From Choristoneura fumiferana (taxonomy: Eukaryota > Arthropoda > Insecta > Lepidoptera > Tortricidae), in assembly GCF_025370935.1 (NCBI RefSeq), contig NC_133496.1, positions 9,424,382 to 9,488,381 on the forward strand: 64,000 nt of DNA, in the 5' to 3' direction. Position 1 is the first letter of the stretch; each line of letters begins with the position of its first letter. The notes beneath the pieces were generated by a model that was not told where the DNA came from, made no database searches, and saw nothing but the letters and a program-made list of their open reading frames with translations. Below are positions 1-9,784 of this stretch, piece by piece. The position numbers were made by a program, and so were the translations under genes.

Positions 1-239
1 GAGGACAGCTTAGCAGATGGGACGAATGAGAAGAGAACGGAAATGAACGAATATAGTAATAAGGTAATAGCAAGATAAACGTAGTAGTAGTAGTTAGATG
101 GGCCTAACCACCAAGAGAGAATGGTGAAGTATGCGAGAAAGACATAGGATGTAGAATAAAGTACGAGCAGTAGTAAAGAGAGAACTAGGTTGAAAGAAAA
201 ATTAGCAGATATAGGCTCCAATCATGTTGGAGGTATAGG

Positions 240-273
<34 letters not shown>
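1..273 (+). mobile_element. 3' end of a telomere-targeting LINE (TRAS-type orientation) with poly(A) tail
   Basis: Non-coding purine-rich sequence ends in an uninterrupted run of A (243-273) that runs straight into CCTAA telomeric repeats. A poly(A) followed by CCTAA is the layout reported for TRAS-type LINEs of Lepidoptera, which insert in telomeric repeats in the opposite direction to SART elements. Only the 3' untranslated end is in the window; any ORFs would lie to the left. Assignment to TRAS is inferred from orientation and position, not from protein. Confidence 0.6.
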
Positions 274-276
<3 letters not shown>

Positions 277-296
277 AACCTAACCTAACCTAACCT

Positions 297-299
<3 letters not shown>
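274..299. repeat. Insect telomeric repeat (CCTAA)5
   Basis: Five perfect CCTAA units (TTAGG on the minus strand), the canonical insect telomere repeat, lie between the poly(A) of one LINE on the left and the poly(T), that is minus-strand poly(A), of another on the right. This is the expected target site of the TRAS and SART families. Confidence 0.9.
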
Positions 300-330
<31 letters not shown>

Positions 331-648
331 GGAGTGGAAACTCGTTACGAGTACCACCGGGCCCGGGGAGACCCGGATGGTTATGTGGGGCTCTCTCCCC
401 CGTCCTCTTCCCTATGGGAAGGGGAGGGGGGAGCATACCCACTAAAACCACTCCGACGTTGCCTTCTTGCCGAGGTTTGTAGGCGCCGCGGGGTCCCGAA
501 GATTCGACCGCGACGCCTCTCAGCGGCCTTGGCCTATGCCAGGGCTACCCGCGCCAAGGGGGGTGAAGCCGCAACGTTTCGACTCCTCCCCCAGACTCGT
601 AGGACCGTGCAATGCAAGCAGGGGACCCCCATCCCCCACCCGCTGGTC

Positions 649-2598
649 CTACTGGGGGATTTGGCGGGCGGCAAATCGCCTACGCCTTATCCCCCTCCGT
701 CTACGCCGGAACAGGGGAGCGCCCGGATCTTCTTCGCGCTCCCGTTCCGCCTCCTCCTTTCGTGACATAACCTCTTCACAGAATTCTGTCACCGCATTCC
801 ATGACTCCTCACTCTCTAACATCTTGGACACTATGTTTGAGAGCGACAAGTCATCTGTCCTCAAAGCCGCAGCCAACACCAGACGTTCCGTGTCCCAGCT
901 GCTGCACGCTTCCAATGTGTGCTGGGCCGTGTCATCAGGATCTCCACAGTGGTGGCACAGCGGGTCATGTTCCCGGCCAATACGGCTGAGGTAGTGGCCG
1001 AAACACCCGTGCCCCGTCATGATCTGCACCATTCGGTAACTCAGTGTACCAATTTCTCGGTCTAACCACTGGTCAAACGACGGGAGGAGTGCCGCTATAG
1101 TTCTGGTTCCATAGCGACAGTCCTCCAGGTCACTCTTCCAGCGGTCCCGCATGCGCTCCTGGACTATTCGTCGAGCATGGGCTATCTCTCTGGGGGCCAG
1201 CCTTTCCCCCCGGGCATGCGCCTCTCGTCGGGACCAATAAGTTTCCGACATTACTTCAGCGTCAATCTCCCATGGCGGTGTCCCAGCTAGGGCACAAGCC
1301 GCCATGTGCGCCACCGTAATATACCCTCTGATTATACGTATAGCGCATACCCTCTGTGGCCGTCGGAGCAGGGCTTTGTTCCGCTCCGACAGCCGGTTCG
1401 CCCAGATTGGCGCTCCGTAAAGCGCCATACTGCGAACAACACCAGCAAACAGTTTTCTACAGGTCTGTTTGGGACCTTCCACATTCGGTAGCAGCCTACC
1501 CAGTGCTGAAGCAGCATTCACTAAACGAGGAGCGAGTCTCGTAAAGTGTTCATTAAAATCCCACTTTCTGTCCAAGACAAGGCCAAGGTATTTTATGTTA
1601 GCCTTGACTTGGACAGGTTCCCCTCCAATTTGTATTGTGGTGTTGGCTGGCACACGCCAGCCAGGCCCACCGAAGACTATCGCATCCGTTTTCACTACGG
1701 CCACTTGGAGACCTAATGCTCGAATCCGGTCCACAACCAGCTCAGTCGCAACTGTGGCTCTTCGGAGAGTCTCCCGTAACTCTCCCCCCCGCACAGCCAC
1801 CATCGTATCATCGGCATAGCAGATGGTAGTCATGCGGGGAAGCTGAACCCCTCCTATGGCCCAGTCAAAGCCCAGGTTCCACAAGAGGGGCCCAAGTACC
1901 GACCCTTGCGGGACACCACAGGCTATAGGTCTAGCCGTTCTACGGCCGTCTCGATCGTAGAGCACTACCCGCTCCTCCAGGTAGTGCCCCACAATTTTTT
2001 GAAGATAGAGCGGTATGCCGTGGCGCCGCAACGATTCTTTGATAACTTCAAAGGGGAGGGTTCCGAATGCGTTAGCAATGTCCAGAGACACTGCAATAAC
2101 TCCCTCCCCCCTGCTGGCCGCAAAATCTGAAAAGTCTTTCAGCGCCTTTACAGCATCTAGGGTGCCACGGCCCGCCCTAAACCCATACTGACAGTCAGCT
2201 ACATTCGGGCCAACTTCCACCAAATGCTGGATGATCCGGGAAGATATGATCCGCTCTAACATCTTCCCGGATACATCCAGCAACACCAATGGCCGGTGAC
2301 CAGACGGCGAGTCCATCGGCCGACCCTCTTTCCTCAGCAGGCACAGGCGTCCCTCCTTCCATACCCTGGGAAAGCACCCTTTCTCCAAACATTCATTGAG
2401 GAGATTTTTGAAGCGCTCACCCAGGTGTTCCAGGGCTAGCGGGATGACCCGTGCCGGCACGCCATCAGGCCCCGGCGCCTTCTTGTTGCGCTTCATTCGG
2501 TCCACAAGCCCCATCATTTCATCCTCCGTAATACCGGGGGTAGGCTGGTTTTCATCTTGCTCCTCCGAGGGGGGAGCCGACATCCTCGGGGGGAGCAA
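649..2598 (-). CDS. LINE ORF2, reverse transcriptase half (frame 2 of broken ORF2)
   Basis: This is the C-terminal part of the R1-clade ORF2 protein, which copies element RNA at the nicked target. Visible reverse transcriptase blocks include the D-x-A-N-A-F segment near residue 173, GVPQGSVLGPLL (228-239) and the catalytic YADD (261-264). A CCHC-type motif (C-x2-C-x8-H-x4-C) sits near residue 560-580, as is usual at the C-terminus of R1-clade ORF2. The apparent start at 2598 is not a real initiator: the frame simply takes over where the endonuclease frame ends, so the two halves overlap by 47 bp. The rest is open to the stop at 649. Confidence 0.9.
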   Translation of the reverse strand: MLPPRMSAPPSEEQDENQPTPGITEDEMMGLVDRMKRNKKAPGPDGVPARVIPLALEHLGERFKNLLNECLEKGCFPRVWKEGRLCLLRKEGRPMDSPSGHRPLVLLDVSGKMLERIISSRIIQHLVEVGPNVADCQYGFRAGRGTLDAVKALKDFSDFAASRGEGVIAVSLDIANAFGTLPFEVIKESLRRHGIPLYLQKIVGHYLEERVVLYDRDGRRTARPIACGVPQGSVLGPLLWNLGFDWAIGGVQLPRMTTICYADDTMVAVRGGELRETLRRATVATELVVDRIRALGLQVAVVKTDAIVFGGPGWRVPANTTIQIGGEPVQVKANIKYLGLVLDRKWDFNEHFTRLAPRLVNAASALGRLLPNVEGPKQTCRKLFAGVVRSMALYGAPIWANRLSERNKALLRRPQRVCAIRIIRGYITVAHMAACALAGTPPWEIDAEVMSETYWSRREAHARGERLAPREIAHARRIVQERMRDRWKSDLEDCRYGTRTIAALLPSFDQWLDREIGTLSYRMVQIMTGHGCFGHYLSRIGREHDPLCHHCGDPDDTAQHTLEACSSWDTERLVLAAALRTDDLSLSNIVSKMLESEESWNAVTEFCEEVMSRKEEAEREREEDPGAPLFRRRRRGIRRRRFAARQIPQ

Positions 2599-3826
2599 AA
2601 TCCGGCGCCGGTGGGAAGAGGGTTTCCACGACCCTGTCTAGGAGTTCGGGCTCTAGGGTCTCTGTGGTGGGAGCACGTTTAATTTTGTTGCGGACCATTT
2701 TATACGGCCGCCCCCACGGATTCCTATTTAAGGAGTCGACAAACTCCTCAAAGGCACTATCTTTGGCTTTTGTTATGGCCAATTGTAGTGCCTCTTTGGC
2801 CGTCTTTAGCTCCCTGTGTAGGAACTCTTCTTCTTCTGCAGTGTGCGACCTCCGGCGTCTACAGCGCGTGTATGCACGGCGTGCGTTGTTGCTGGTGGTT
2901 CGAAGGGCGGCTATTTCGTCTGACCACCAGTAAACGCTTTGTTTGGCCGGCAATTTCCGTACTCGCGGCATCGAAGCATCGCACACCGCTGTCAGTGACT
3001 CCCTAAATCGAGCCGCCTTAACCTCAACTCCCGCATCGTTCGGTGGTGGATCGCCCCAAGCCTCAATTATCGCAGCTTCTTCCGCCATGGCAGAGTCGAA
3101 CTGCGAAATGACCCACCGCGGGAATCTCAGCCTATTCCTAGCCCTTCCAGGTGGTGGTTCCGACTGTTGTGTTTGAGCGGAGACCCTCATCCGAATATAC
3201 AGATGGTCGGAGAGGGTCTCGACGTCCTCCAGGACGCGCCAACCTATGATTCGTTGTGCAATGGCAGGGGTCGCGAACGTTATGTCCACGATGGACCCCC
3301 CCTGCCGTCGAACACATGTGTTGGCGTCGCCCTGGTTCAACACCTCTAGACCCATTGCTGCCGTCCAGTCTCGAAGAGTTGCCCCTCTGGTGTCAGTGTG
3401 TGGGGAACCCCATGCCTCGCTCTTAGCATTGAGGTCCCCCAACACTATTGTAGGCGCTGGCGCACTTCTTCTTACAACTCTGCCCAACCCCTCCAGATAC
3501 GCTTCAAAGTCGGGTAGCGGCCGATTAGGGGAGAAATATACTGCAATGACCACAGTCTTCCCCCATTTGGCCGCTACATAACCCGGGCCGTTCTCGACTT
3601 TTGTCAAGGTCGGAAACCCGCCGCCAGTCGGCACCACTAGCGCCACTCTGCCGTCCGTTGCCCCGGTCCAGTTGGGCTGGGGAGGGACAAAGTATGGTTC
3701 AGCAACCACCGCCAAAGCCAAACTCCACTCCGCCATGACCTGCATGAGTAGGTCTTGGGCACGGGCAGAGTGGTTAAGGTTGCATTGAATGATCTCCAAG
3801 TTTCTGCTGTTACTTTGTGCAGACAT
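2552..3826 (-). CDS. LINE ORF2, apurinic-like endonuclease half (frame 1 of broken ORF2)
   Basis: This is the N-terminal endonuclease of the R1-clade ORF2, which in TRAS/SART elements nicks the telomeric repeat to prime reverse transcription. Family motifs are visible: QCNLNHSARAQDLL (14-27), the catalytic Glu in VAEPY (41-45), GDLNA (130-134) and the terminal SDH (206-208). The ATG at 3826 directly follows the ORF1 stop codon with no spacer (TAA then ATG), suggesting translation coupled to ORF1 as described for SART1. The frame runs into a stop at 2552 because of a probable one-base indel in or near the G run at 2586-2591. Confidence 0.9.
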   Translation of the reverse strand: MSAQSNSRNLEIIQCNLNHSARAQDLLMQVMAEWSLALAVVAEPYFVPPQPNWTGATDGRVALVVPTGGGFPTLTKVENGPGYVAAKWGKTVVIAVYFSPNRPLPDFEAYLEGLGRVVRRSAPAPTIVLGDLNAKSEAWGSPHTDTRGATLRDWTAAMGLEVLNQGDANTCVRRQGGSIVDITFATPAIAQRIIGWRVLEDVETLSDHLYIRMRVSAQTQQSEPPPGRARNRLRFPRWVISQFDSAMAEEAAIIEAWGDPPPNDAGVEVKAARFRESLTAVCDASMPRVRKLPAKQSVYWWSDEIAALRTTSNNARRAYTRCRRRRSHTAEEEEFLHRELKTAKEALQLAITKAKDSAFEEFVDSLNRNPWGRPYKMVRNKIKRAPTTETLEPELLDRVVETLFPPAPDFAPPEDVGSPLGGAR

Positions 3827-5917
3827 TTATTGATCCATACTTTGTCCCTCATTGACCACATGTGCAGTCGCTGGCCCCTCTGGGGTTACCGTCTGGGGGC
3901 CATCGCGACCTTTTTTGGAGGGAGGTGCACAAGCACGTCCACCCATGACATGACCCGCTGGCCGTTTGGCGTGATGGCACACTCCACAGAATGGTTCAGC
4001 CTCGCATTCTGCAGACTTATGTCCGGGCCTTGAGCACCTATAGCACAAGTCCCCCCTGTCTATTGGTGAAGGGCACAGTGCCCTGGTGTGGCCCGTCCCC
4101 ATGCATCTGTAACAACGCATGGGTTGTGGCTCCAGGGCTTTGATGTGTGCTGCCGACCACCCCACTAGGATTTTCCCATCTTTGATTAAGGCGTTTGCTG
4201 CCGTCACTGGGCACCTTAACAATGCAGAGCCCATTCCGCTAGAAAGGAGTCTGATAGGACCCACTTTAACCTGGTCTATTGAGCACCCTCCTTTCAGCAC
4301 AACTGCTGTCTTAATATCCTCCGACGTTACTGACTCGTCAAAACCAGTAACTCGAAGGTCAGCCGTCTTAACAGGTCTGTGGACCGTGGCCACATCCCCG
4401 ATCAAGCCTTCTATTTTTTGAGCAAGGTCGTCCGCTGCTCGACCACTGCTTGCTCCTGGCACCTCAATTAGGCGGGCTCCAGTAGCAGATTTGCGGACTC
4501 GCACACTTTCAATGCCCACCTCTGCCAGTCTTAAAGAAGTTGTCACTTTCTGTAAGGCTGACAGATATGTGACATTTGCCTCTGGTTTTAGGGTAACAAC
4601 GACCGCCGAGCTTTTCGGTGCCGTTAGCACTCTTGATGACGCAGGCTTGGTTTTTGTGATTGCCTTTGGTACGGCAGTTGGTTTCGCTTCTTGGTGCTTA
4701 GCTGCCTTGGGCTTCGCTTTCCTCCTTACTACTTCCGTCCACGAGGGTTCCAAGACAACTTCCGGCGCCTTGGAGGTTGACTGCAAATGCTCTCTCCTCG
4801 CTTGGGCCTTAACCTGCGGTTTAGGCTTCGGCTTTGATTGTGCATTCGGCTGAGCAGCCGGTTGAGCAGTTTGTGGTGGTTGGGCTGTCTCCGGCTGACT
4901 GGCAGAACGCTTGCCAGATTTTGTCTTCTTTAGAGCCCCCTTGGCTGCGTCTGGCTGAGATGGGTCTTGTTGCCTGCTCGCCCGGTCAGCCGCCAACGGG
5001 GGGCGCATAATTGGCTCCGGAGGCAGGCGGCTTTCGAATGCCTCTAGCCGGGCATTTATCATGGTGCCCAGGCTCCTAAAGAGTTCCTGGGAGTGCTTTG
5101 CAAGTACCTCCTGTAACCCTTCAGGGAGCCCTTGGGATATGTCCTGAGGCATTTCCGATTTACGCTCCGCAAAAGCTGTGCGTAAGGCCTTGGTCTCGGC
5201 TGATAAGAGAGCGAGTTGCTCTCGCATCCTCTTGTTATCTGCTTTAAGCTTTCTTAGCTCGTCGCTCTCCTTTTTATTTTCAAGGTATTCCATACCTTCA
5301 AGTATTTCGCGGCAAGCTGCATTAATGTTGCCGCGAACAACTCCGTTCAAGTTACTTGATTTTGCAGCCTCGTTAAGTACAGTGCGGGCTGCATTTCGCA
5401 CCGACTCTACGACACCTGTTTCGTCAGGTGTTAGTTCATCGTTAGTGGTTGCAGGGAAAACTTTTTCCCTGCTAATCCTCACATTCTCTTTAAGAAAGAG
5501 CTTATGCGTCTGCCGAAGCTGCGTATCGTCACATTCGTCCTCTGACAAATCCGAGATTGTAACTTTGTTACCTTCCCCAGAAGGGCTTCTGTCCCTTTCT
5601 TTGTTCACTTCCTTGTTCCCCTGTGAGCGGGATCGAAGCGAGCGTAGCGCTGGAAACTCCAGGCGATACGCCTTAGCCTTCTCGGTAGGTAACTCGTAAT
5701 CATCATCGTCTTTATTTTGCAGCTTTGCCTTAGCTGCAGCAATTCCTGCGTATGCTCCCCTGCCTGATGGAGCACGTCCTCTTTCCACTGAACTTATTTT
5801 GGGGGCTGGTTTGTCCTCCCCGTTCCCGTTTTCCTCTACAATTGCCCTCTTGCCAGGTTTCGATACCATTTCCATGGCATCTTGGAACTTATCCGTGCCG
5901 GCACTCGAGTCGCCCAT
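3827..5917 (-). CDS. LINE ORF1, gag-like RNA-binding protein
   Basis: A 696-residue ORF1 protein that would bind the element's RNA and carry it to telomeres. The N-terminal half is charged and low in complexity. A Leu/Lys/Glu-rich stretch near residues 215-260 looks like a coiled coil, and a Pro/Ala/Lys/Gln-rich linker follows. Three zinc knuckles lie at about 602-663: two standard C-x2-C-x4-H-x4-C and a third, C-x2-C-x8-H-x6-C. Three knuckles are typical of TRAS/SART ORF1. The start is a true ATG at 5917 and the frame is intact to the TAA at 3827, which abuts the ORF2 ATG. Confidence 0.9.
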   Translation of the reverse strand: MGDSSAGTDKFQDAMEMVSKPGKRAIVEENGNGEDKPAPKISSVERGRAPSGRGAYAGIAAAKAKLQNKDDDDYELPTEKAKAYRLEFPALRSLRSRSQGNKEVNKERDRSPSGEGNKVTISDLSEDECDDTQLRQTHKLFLKENVRISREKVFPATTNDELTPDETGVVESVRNAARTVLNEAAKSSNLNGVVRGNINAACREILEGMEYLENKKESDELRKLKADNKRMREQLALLSAETKALRTAFAERKSEMPQDISQGLPEGLQEVLAKHSQELFRSLGTMINARLEAFESRLPPEPIMRPPLAADRASRQQDPSQPDAAKGALKKTKSGKRSASQPETAQPPQTAQPAAQPNAQSKPKPKPQVKAQARREHLQSTSKAPEVVLEPSWTEVVRRKAKPKAAKHQEAKPTAVPKAITKTKPASSRVLTAPKSSAVVVTLKPEANVTYLSALQKVTTSLRLAEVGIESVRVRKSATGARLIEVPGASSGRAADDLAQKIEGLIGDVATVHRPVKTADLRVTGFDESVTSEDIKTAVVLKGGCSIDQVKVGPIRLLSSGMGSALLRCPVTAANALIKDGKILVGWSAAHIKALEPQPMRCYRCMGTGHTRALCPSPIDRGDLCYRCSRPGHKSAECEAEPFCGVCHHAKRPAGHVMGGRACAPPSKKGRDGPQTVTPEGPATAHVVNEGQSMDQ

Positions 5918-5990
5918 TTTTCTCTTATTTAGAGCTCGGAGTCAAGTTTTAGGCCGTGACCAAAACTAACCTACCCTTTTTTTTTTTCCC

Positions 5991-6956
5991 CGAGTTAAGC
6001 CTAACCTTCCCTTTTTTATTTTTGGTTACCAAAACCTAACCTTAGGTTAGGTAACCATTAAAATCCAGCTTAAAAATTTTATAGCTCTTGGATGAGAAGA
6101 GCTGGGCCAGCGAAACTTATGTGGAAGATGAAGGCGTGTAACTTCCACAATCCCTATGAATAACAGATTTTTAGCTCCAAAAACAGAATTTCTAAAGCCA
6201 AAAAACTGCACCAATTTTCAAAAATTCAAAATTTGCACTTTCGAAAATTCCTACCTCCTAAACTATGAGAGATAGCTAGGCAAAACTCAAGATCAAAAGT
6301 TAGAGCTTGTTAAACTCTTTCTTTTGACACTTTAAACGGATTTTTTGGTGCAGAATTCACGATTCTACGACCAAAAAACCGATATTTTCCCTAACTTTCT
6401 TCAGTACGACAAACACCGTTAGGTGAAAGTTGTCGTTTCAGCTTTAATAAATCGTACCACCGAAACGGTAGCAGACAGACACACTAAACTCAAGTCAAAA
6501 ATAGGGCGCCTGACACGCTCTATTTTTTGACACTATTGCCAGAATTATTGGACAATCCGTCAGGGAGTTATTAGGAGCCAAAGGGATTGCTCGTAGATTT
6601 CCCATAGGCGCCGACCAAGAAAATTCTGTCAGGCGCTCCGGAATTTTCCACGAGCAATAACTTTTGAACCACTGGATGGAAAAATTTCAAACTTTGCAGC
6701 AATTTAGGGCTGCCCCAACACCACCCACCACCAAAATTTGGAGGGGGTAGGTCAACGGGTATAGCCGCTATTAGCGTGCAAACCTTAAAATTTAAAACCA
6801 AAAAACAAACTTATAAGTACCAAACCGCAAAAACAAAATCCTTAATAGAAAAGCCAAGTCACAAGATAGAAACGATCTGAATCCGGGAAACGAAAGCCAA
6901 GGTCAAAACGCTTCTAAGTGCCAAAAATCGCCAAAATCGCATGGAAACCGCCAAAA
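5991..6956. other. Gene-free segment with telomere-repeat inversion point
   Basis: No convincing coding sequence. At 6031-6056 the sequence switches from CCTAACC to GGTTAGG, a near-palindromic head-to-head junction of telomere-type repeat flanked by GGTTACC/GGTAACC. The rest to 6956 is AT-rich single-copy-looking DNA; a 76-residue minus-strand frame at 6571-6801 has no recognisable features and I do not call it. Confidence 0.6.
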
Positions 6957-7691
6957 GTAAGGTGGAATTTTACCTTAGTAAGGTGGAATTTTACCTTAGT
7001 AAGGTGGAATTTTACCTTAGTAAGGTGGAATTTTACCTTAGTAAGGTGGAATTTTACCTTAGTAAGGTGGAATTTTACCTTAGTAGGGTGGAATTTTACC
7101 TTAGTAGGGTGGAATTTTACCTTAGTAGGGTGGAATTTTACCTTAGTAGGGTGGAATTTTACCTTAGTAGGGTGGAATTTTACCTTAGTAGGGTGGAATT
7201 TTACCTTAGTAGGGTGGAATTTTACCTTAGTAGGGTGGAATTTTACCTTAGTAGGGTGGAATTTTACCTTAGTAGGGTGGAATTTTACCTTAGTAGGGTG
7301 GAATTTTACCTTAGTAAGGTGGAATTTTACCTTAGTAAGGTGGAATTTTACCTTAGTAAGGTGGAATTTACCTTAGTAGGGTGGAATTTTACCTTAGTAG
7401 GGTGGAATTTTACCTTAGTAAGGGTGGAATTTACCTTAGTAAGGTGGAATTTTACCTTAGTAAGGTGGAATTTTACCTTAGTAAGGTGGAATTTTACCTT
7501 AGTAAGGTGGAATTTACCTTAGTAAGTGGAACCTTAGTAAGGTGGTTTTACCTTAGTAAGGTGGAATTTTACCTTAGTAAGGTGGAATTTTACCTTAGTA
7601 AGGTGGAATTTTACCTTAGTAAGGTGGAATTTTACCTTAGTAAGGTGGAATTTTACCTTAGTAAGGTGGAATTTTACCTTAGTAAGGTGGA
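6957..7691. repeat. 21-bp minisatellite, about 35 tandem copies
   Basis: The unit is GGTGGAATTTTACCTTAGTAA. Adjacent units create the inverted repeat ACCTTA-G-TAAGGT, so the array is strongly fold-back prone. Units in the middle (about 7084-7310) carry GTAGGG instead of GTAAGG, showing block-wise homogenisation; short deletion variants cluster near 7360-7550. Because 21 is divisible by three, all frames stay open and give repetitive pseudo-proteins that are not genes. Confidence 0.97.
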
Positions 7692-9110
7692 CTATGTTAG
7701 GTTAGCTTTCGAAAACTGGGTTCCAAATGTTAGGTTAAAGCTAAATTGAAAATTGGTAAAAAAAGGGGTTAGGGTATGTTGTTGTAAGAAAAAAAATGGT
7801 TGGTTTTGTTAGGTTAGGTTTCGAAAACAAGGTACGTTGTTAGATTAGCTTTAAATAAAAAAAAGGTTGTTTGGTTAGGTTTTTTTTTTAAAGGGTAGGT
7901 CTTTTTTTTTTTAAAAGAGGTTTAGTTGGGTCAGGTTTTTTTATTCAAAAAAGGGTAGGTTATGTTAGGTTAGCTTTAAAAAAAAGAAAAAAAAACGGGT
8001 AGGCAATGTTAGGTTAGCTTTAAAAAAAAAAAAGGTTAGGCCATGTTTGGTCAGGCTTAAAAAAAAATAGTTGGATTGTTAAAAAAAAAAAGGTTAGGTT
8101 ATGTTGGGTCAGGCTTTTTTATTCAAAAAAGGGTAGGTTATGTTAGGTTAGCTCTAAAAAAAAAAAAGGTTAGGCTTTGTTAGGTTAGCTTTCGAAAACT
8201 GGGTTCCAAATGTTAGGTTAAAGCTAAATTGAAAATTGGTAAAAAAAGGGGTTAGGGTATGTTGTTGTAAGAAAAAAAAAGGTTGGTTTTGTTAGGTTAG
8301 GTTTCGAAAACAAGGTACGTTGTTAGATTAGCTTTAAATAAAAAAAAGGTTGTTTGGTTAGGGTTTTTTTTTTAAAGGGTAGGTCGTTTCTTTTTTTTTT
8401 AAAAAAGAGGTTTTGTTGTCAGGTTTTTTTATTCAAAAAAGGGTAGGTTATGTTAGGTTAGCTTTAAAAAAAAGAAAAAAAAACGGGTAGGCAATGTTAG
8501 GTTACCTTTTAAAAAAAAAAAAGGTTATGCCTTGTTTGGTCAGGCTTAAAAAAAATAGTTGGATTGTTAAAAAAAAAAAAAGGTTAGGTTATGTTGGGTC
8601 AGGCTTTTTTATTCAAAAAAGGGTAGGTTATGTTAGGTTAGGTTTAAAAAAAAAAAAAAGGTTAGGCCTTGTTTGGTCAGGCTTAAAAAAAATATAGTTG
8701 GATTGTTAAAAAAAAAAAAGGTTAGTTTATGTTGGGTCAGGTTTTTTTATTCAAAAAAGGGTAGGTTATATTTTGTTAGCTTTAAAAAAAAGAAAAAAAA
8801 CGGGTAGTGAATGTTTGGTTAGCTTTAAAAAAAAAATAGGTTAGGCTTTGTTAGGGTAGCTTTCGAAAACTGGGTTCCAAATGTTAGGTTAAAGCTAAAT
8901 TGAAAATTGTTAAAAAAAGGGGTTAGTGTATGTTGTTGTTAGAAAAAAAGGTTGGTTTTGTTAGGTTAGGTTTCAAAAACAACGTAGGTTGTTAGATTAG
9001 CTTTAAAAAAAAAAGGTTGTTTGGTTAGGGTTTTTTTTTTAAAGGGTAGGTCATGTTTCTTTAAAAAAAAAAGTTAGGTTTTGTTAGGTTAGGTTTCAAA
9101 AAGGACTACA
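7692..9110. repeat. Long degenerate tandem repeats rich in TTAGG-like words and A/T runs
   Basis: A block beginning GCTTTCGAAAACTGGG recurs at about 7703, 8187 and 8860, giving period lengths of about 483 and 674 bp. Each block carries GTTAGGTTAG words separated by A or T runs. The TTAGG orientation is opposite to the CCTAA array at 274-299. Short open frames here are by-products of the repeats. Confidence 0.85.
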
Positions 9111-9262
9111 AATACTACATATGTTATGTTCCAAACACAAAGTTTGTGTTCATAAAAACATTCCGACGTTCAAACATAATAGTATTTTTTTATAAATTAC
9201 CGATGAAACTCAAGTGACCCTGATTTTCATTCAAATATTGTTATATTACGAGTATTTTATTG

Positions 9263-9425
9263 CTTTTCTAATCATGTTAGTGACTTGTTTATTCTACGGG
9301 GCTTCCGTTCCGTCATAGTCTTTAACCAACAACAGGCGTAGTAAACGGGCCCACCTCTCCCTGCCCCCCGGTCTCTCGCTCAGCTACATCACCTTAGTCG
9401 GTAGGTATTTGACACGTTTTTTCTA
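9263..9425. repeat. Direct duplicate, copy 1 (about 160 bp)
   Basis: Shares strong similarity with 10625-10785, including the block CAACAACAGGCGTAGTAAAC and a C-rich segment followed by AGCTACATCACCT and CGGTAGGTATTT. No shared intact frame: copy 2 lacks one base in the C-rich stretch. Function unknown; could be a dispersed repeat or an old duplicated exon. Confidence 0.75.
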
Positions 9426-9784
9426 ATTAAATATTAACCAAGATTAACATCTGTTTAAACGTTTGTAGGTGGAGAACGTTGATTTTTCATGTATTTTAAT
9501 ACCTTTTACATTTATCGTTTTTATCAATGTTTATCATGTTTTTGTTTACTTTCTCAATATTAGAAATTATTTATGGAAAAATCAGCTCAACTCGTGCACT
9601 TAGCTAATCCTGGAGTATTTTTGTTGCACGACACATCCGAAGCTGTCCCACCATGTTGAAGGATACCCTGCAGTTGAACGCAGCCGCAGTTGCAAGCCGC
9701 AAGATTGAGGTACAGTTGGCAACGTAAGCTACGAAACATTATGTTTTAAAAGATACCAAGCGCATAAATTGAATATAAGTTATT

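Larger units (their letters stand above)
300..5990 (-). mobile_element. SART-like (R1 clade) telomere-specific non-LTR retrotransposon, nearly full length
   Basis: The minus-strand element has ORF1 (three zinc knuckles), ORF2 (endonuclease then reverse transcriptase), a 3' untranslated region of about 320 bp (648-328) and a poly(A) tail (300-327 as T on the plus strand). The tail is followed on its own strand by TTAGG repeats, the orientation of SART elements. The 5' end is uncertain; the sequence becomes telomere-like again near 5991-6052. ORF2 carries a frameshift near 2585-2595, so this copy is probably inactive unless the shift is an assembly error in a run of G. Confidence 0.85.

Noticed and set aside
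6957..7691. CRISPR-like array
   Set aside because: No unique spacers; units are contiguous and the genome is eukaryotic.
6918..7749. Long plus-strand frames giving repeated WNFTLV / VEFYLS heptads
   Set aside because: The 21-bp unit is a multiple of three, so every frame stays open; this is minisatellite, not protein.
1..9110. Calling the window a true chromosome end
   Set aside because: Only five perfect telomere units are present and the left LINE continues out of the window; an interstitial location is possible.
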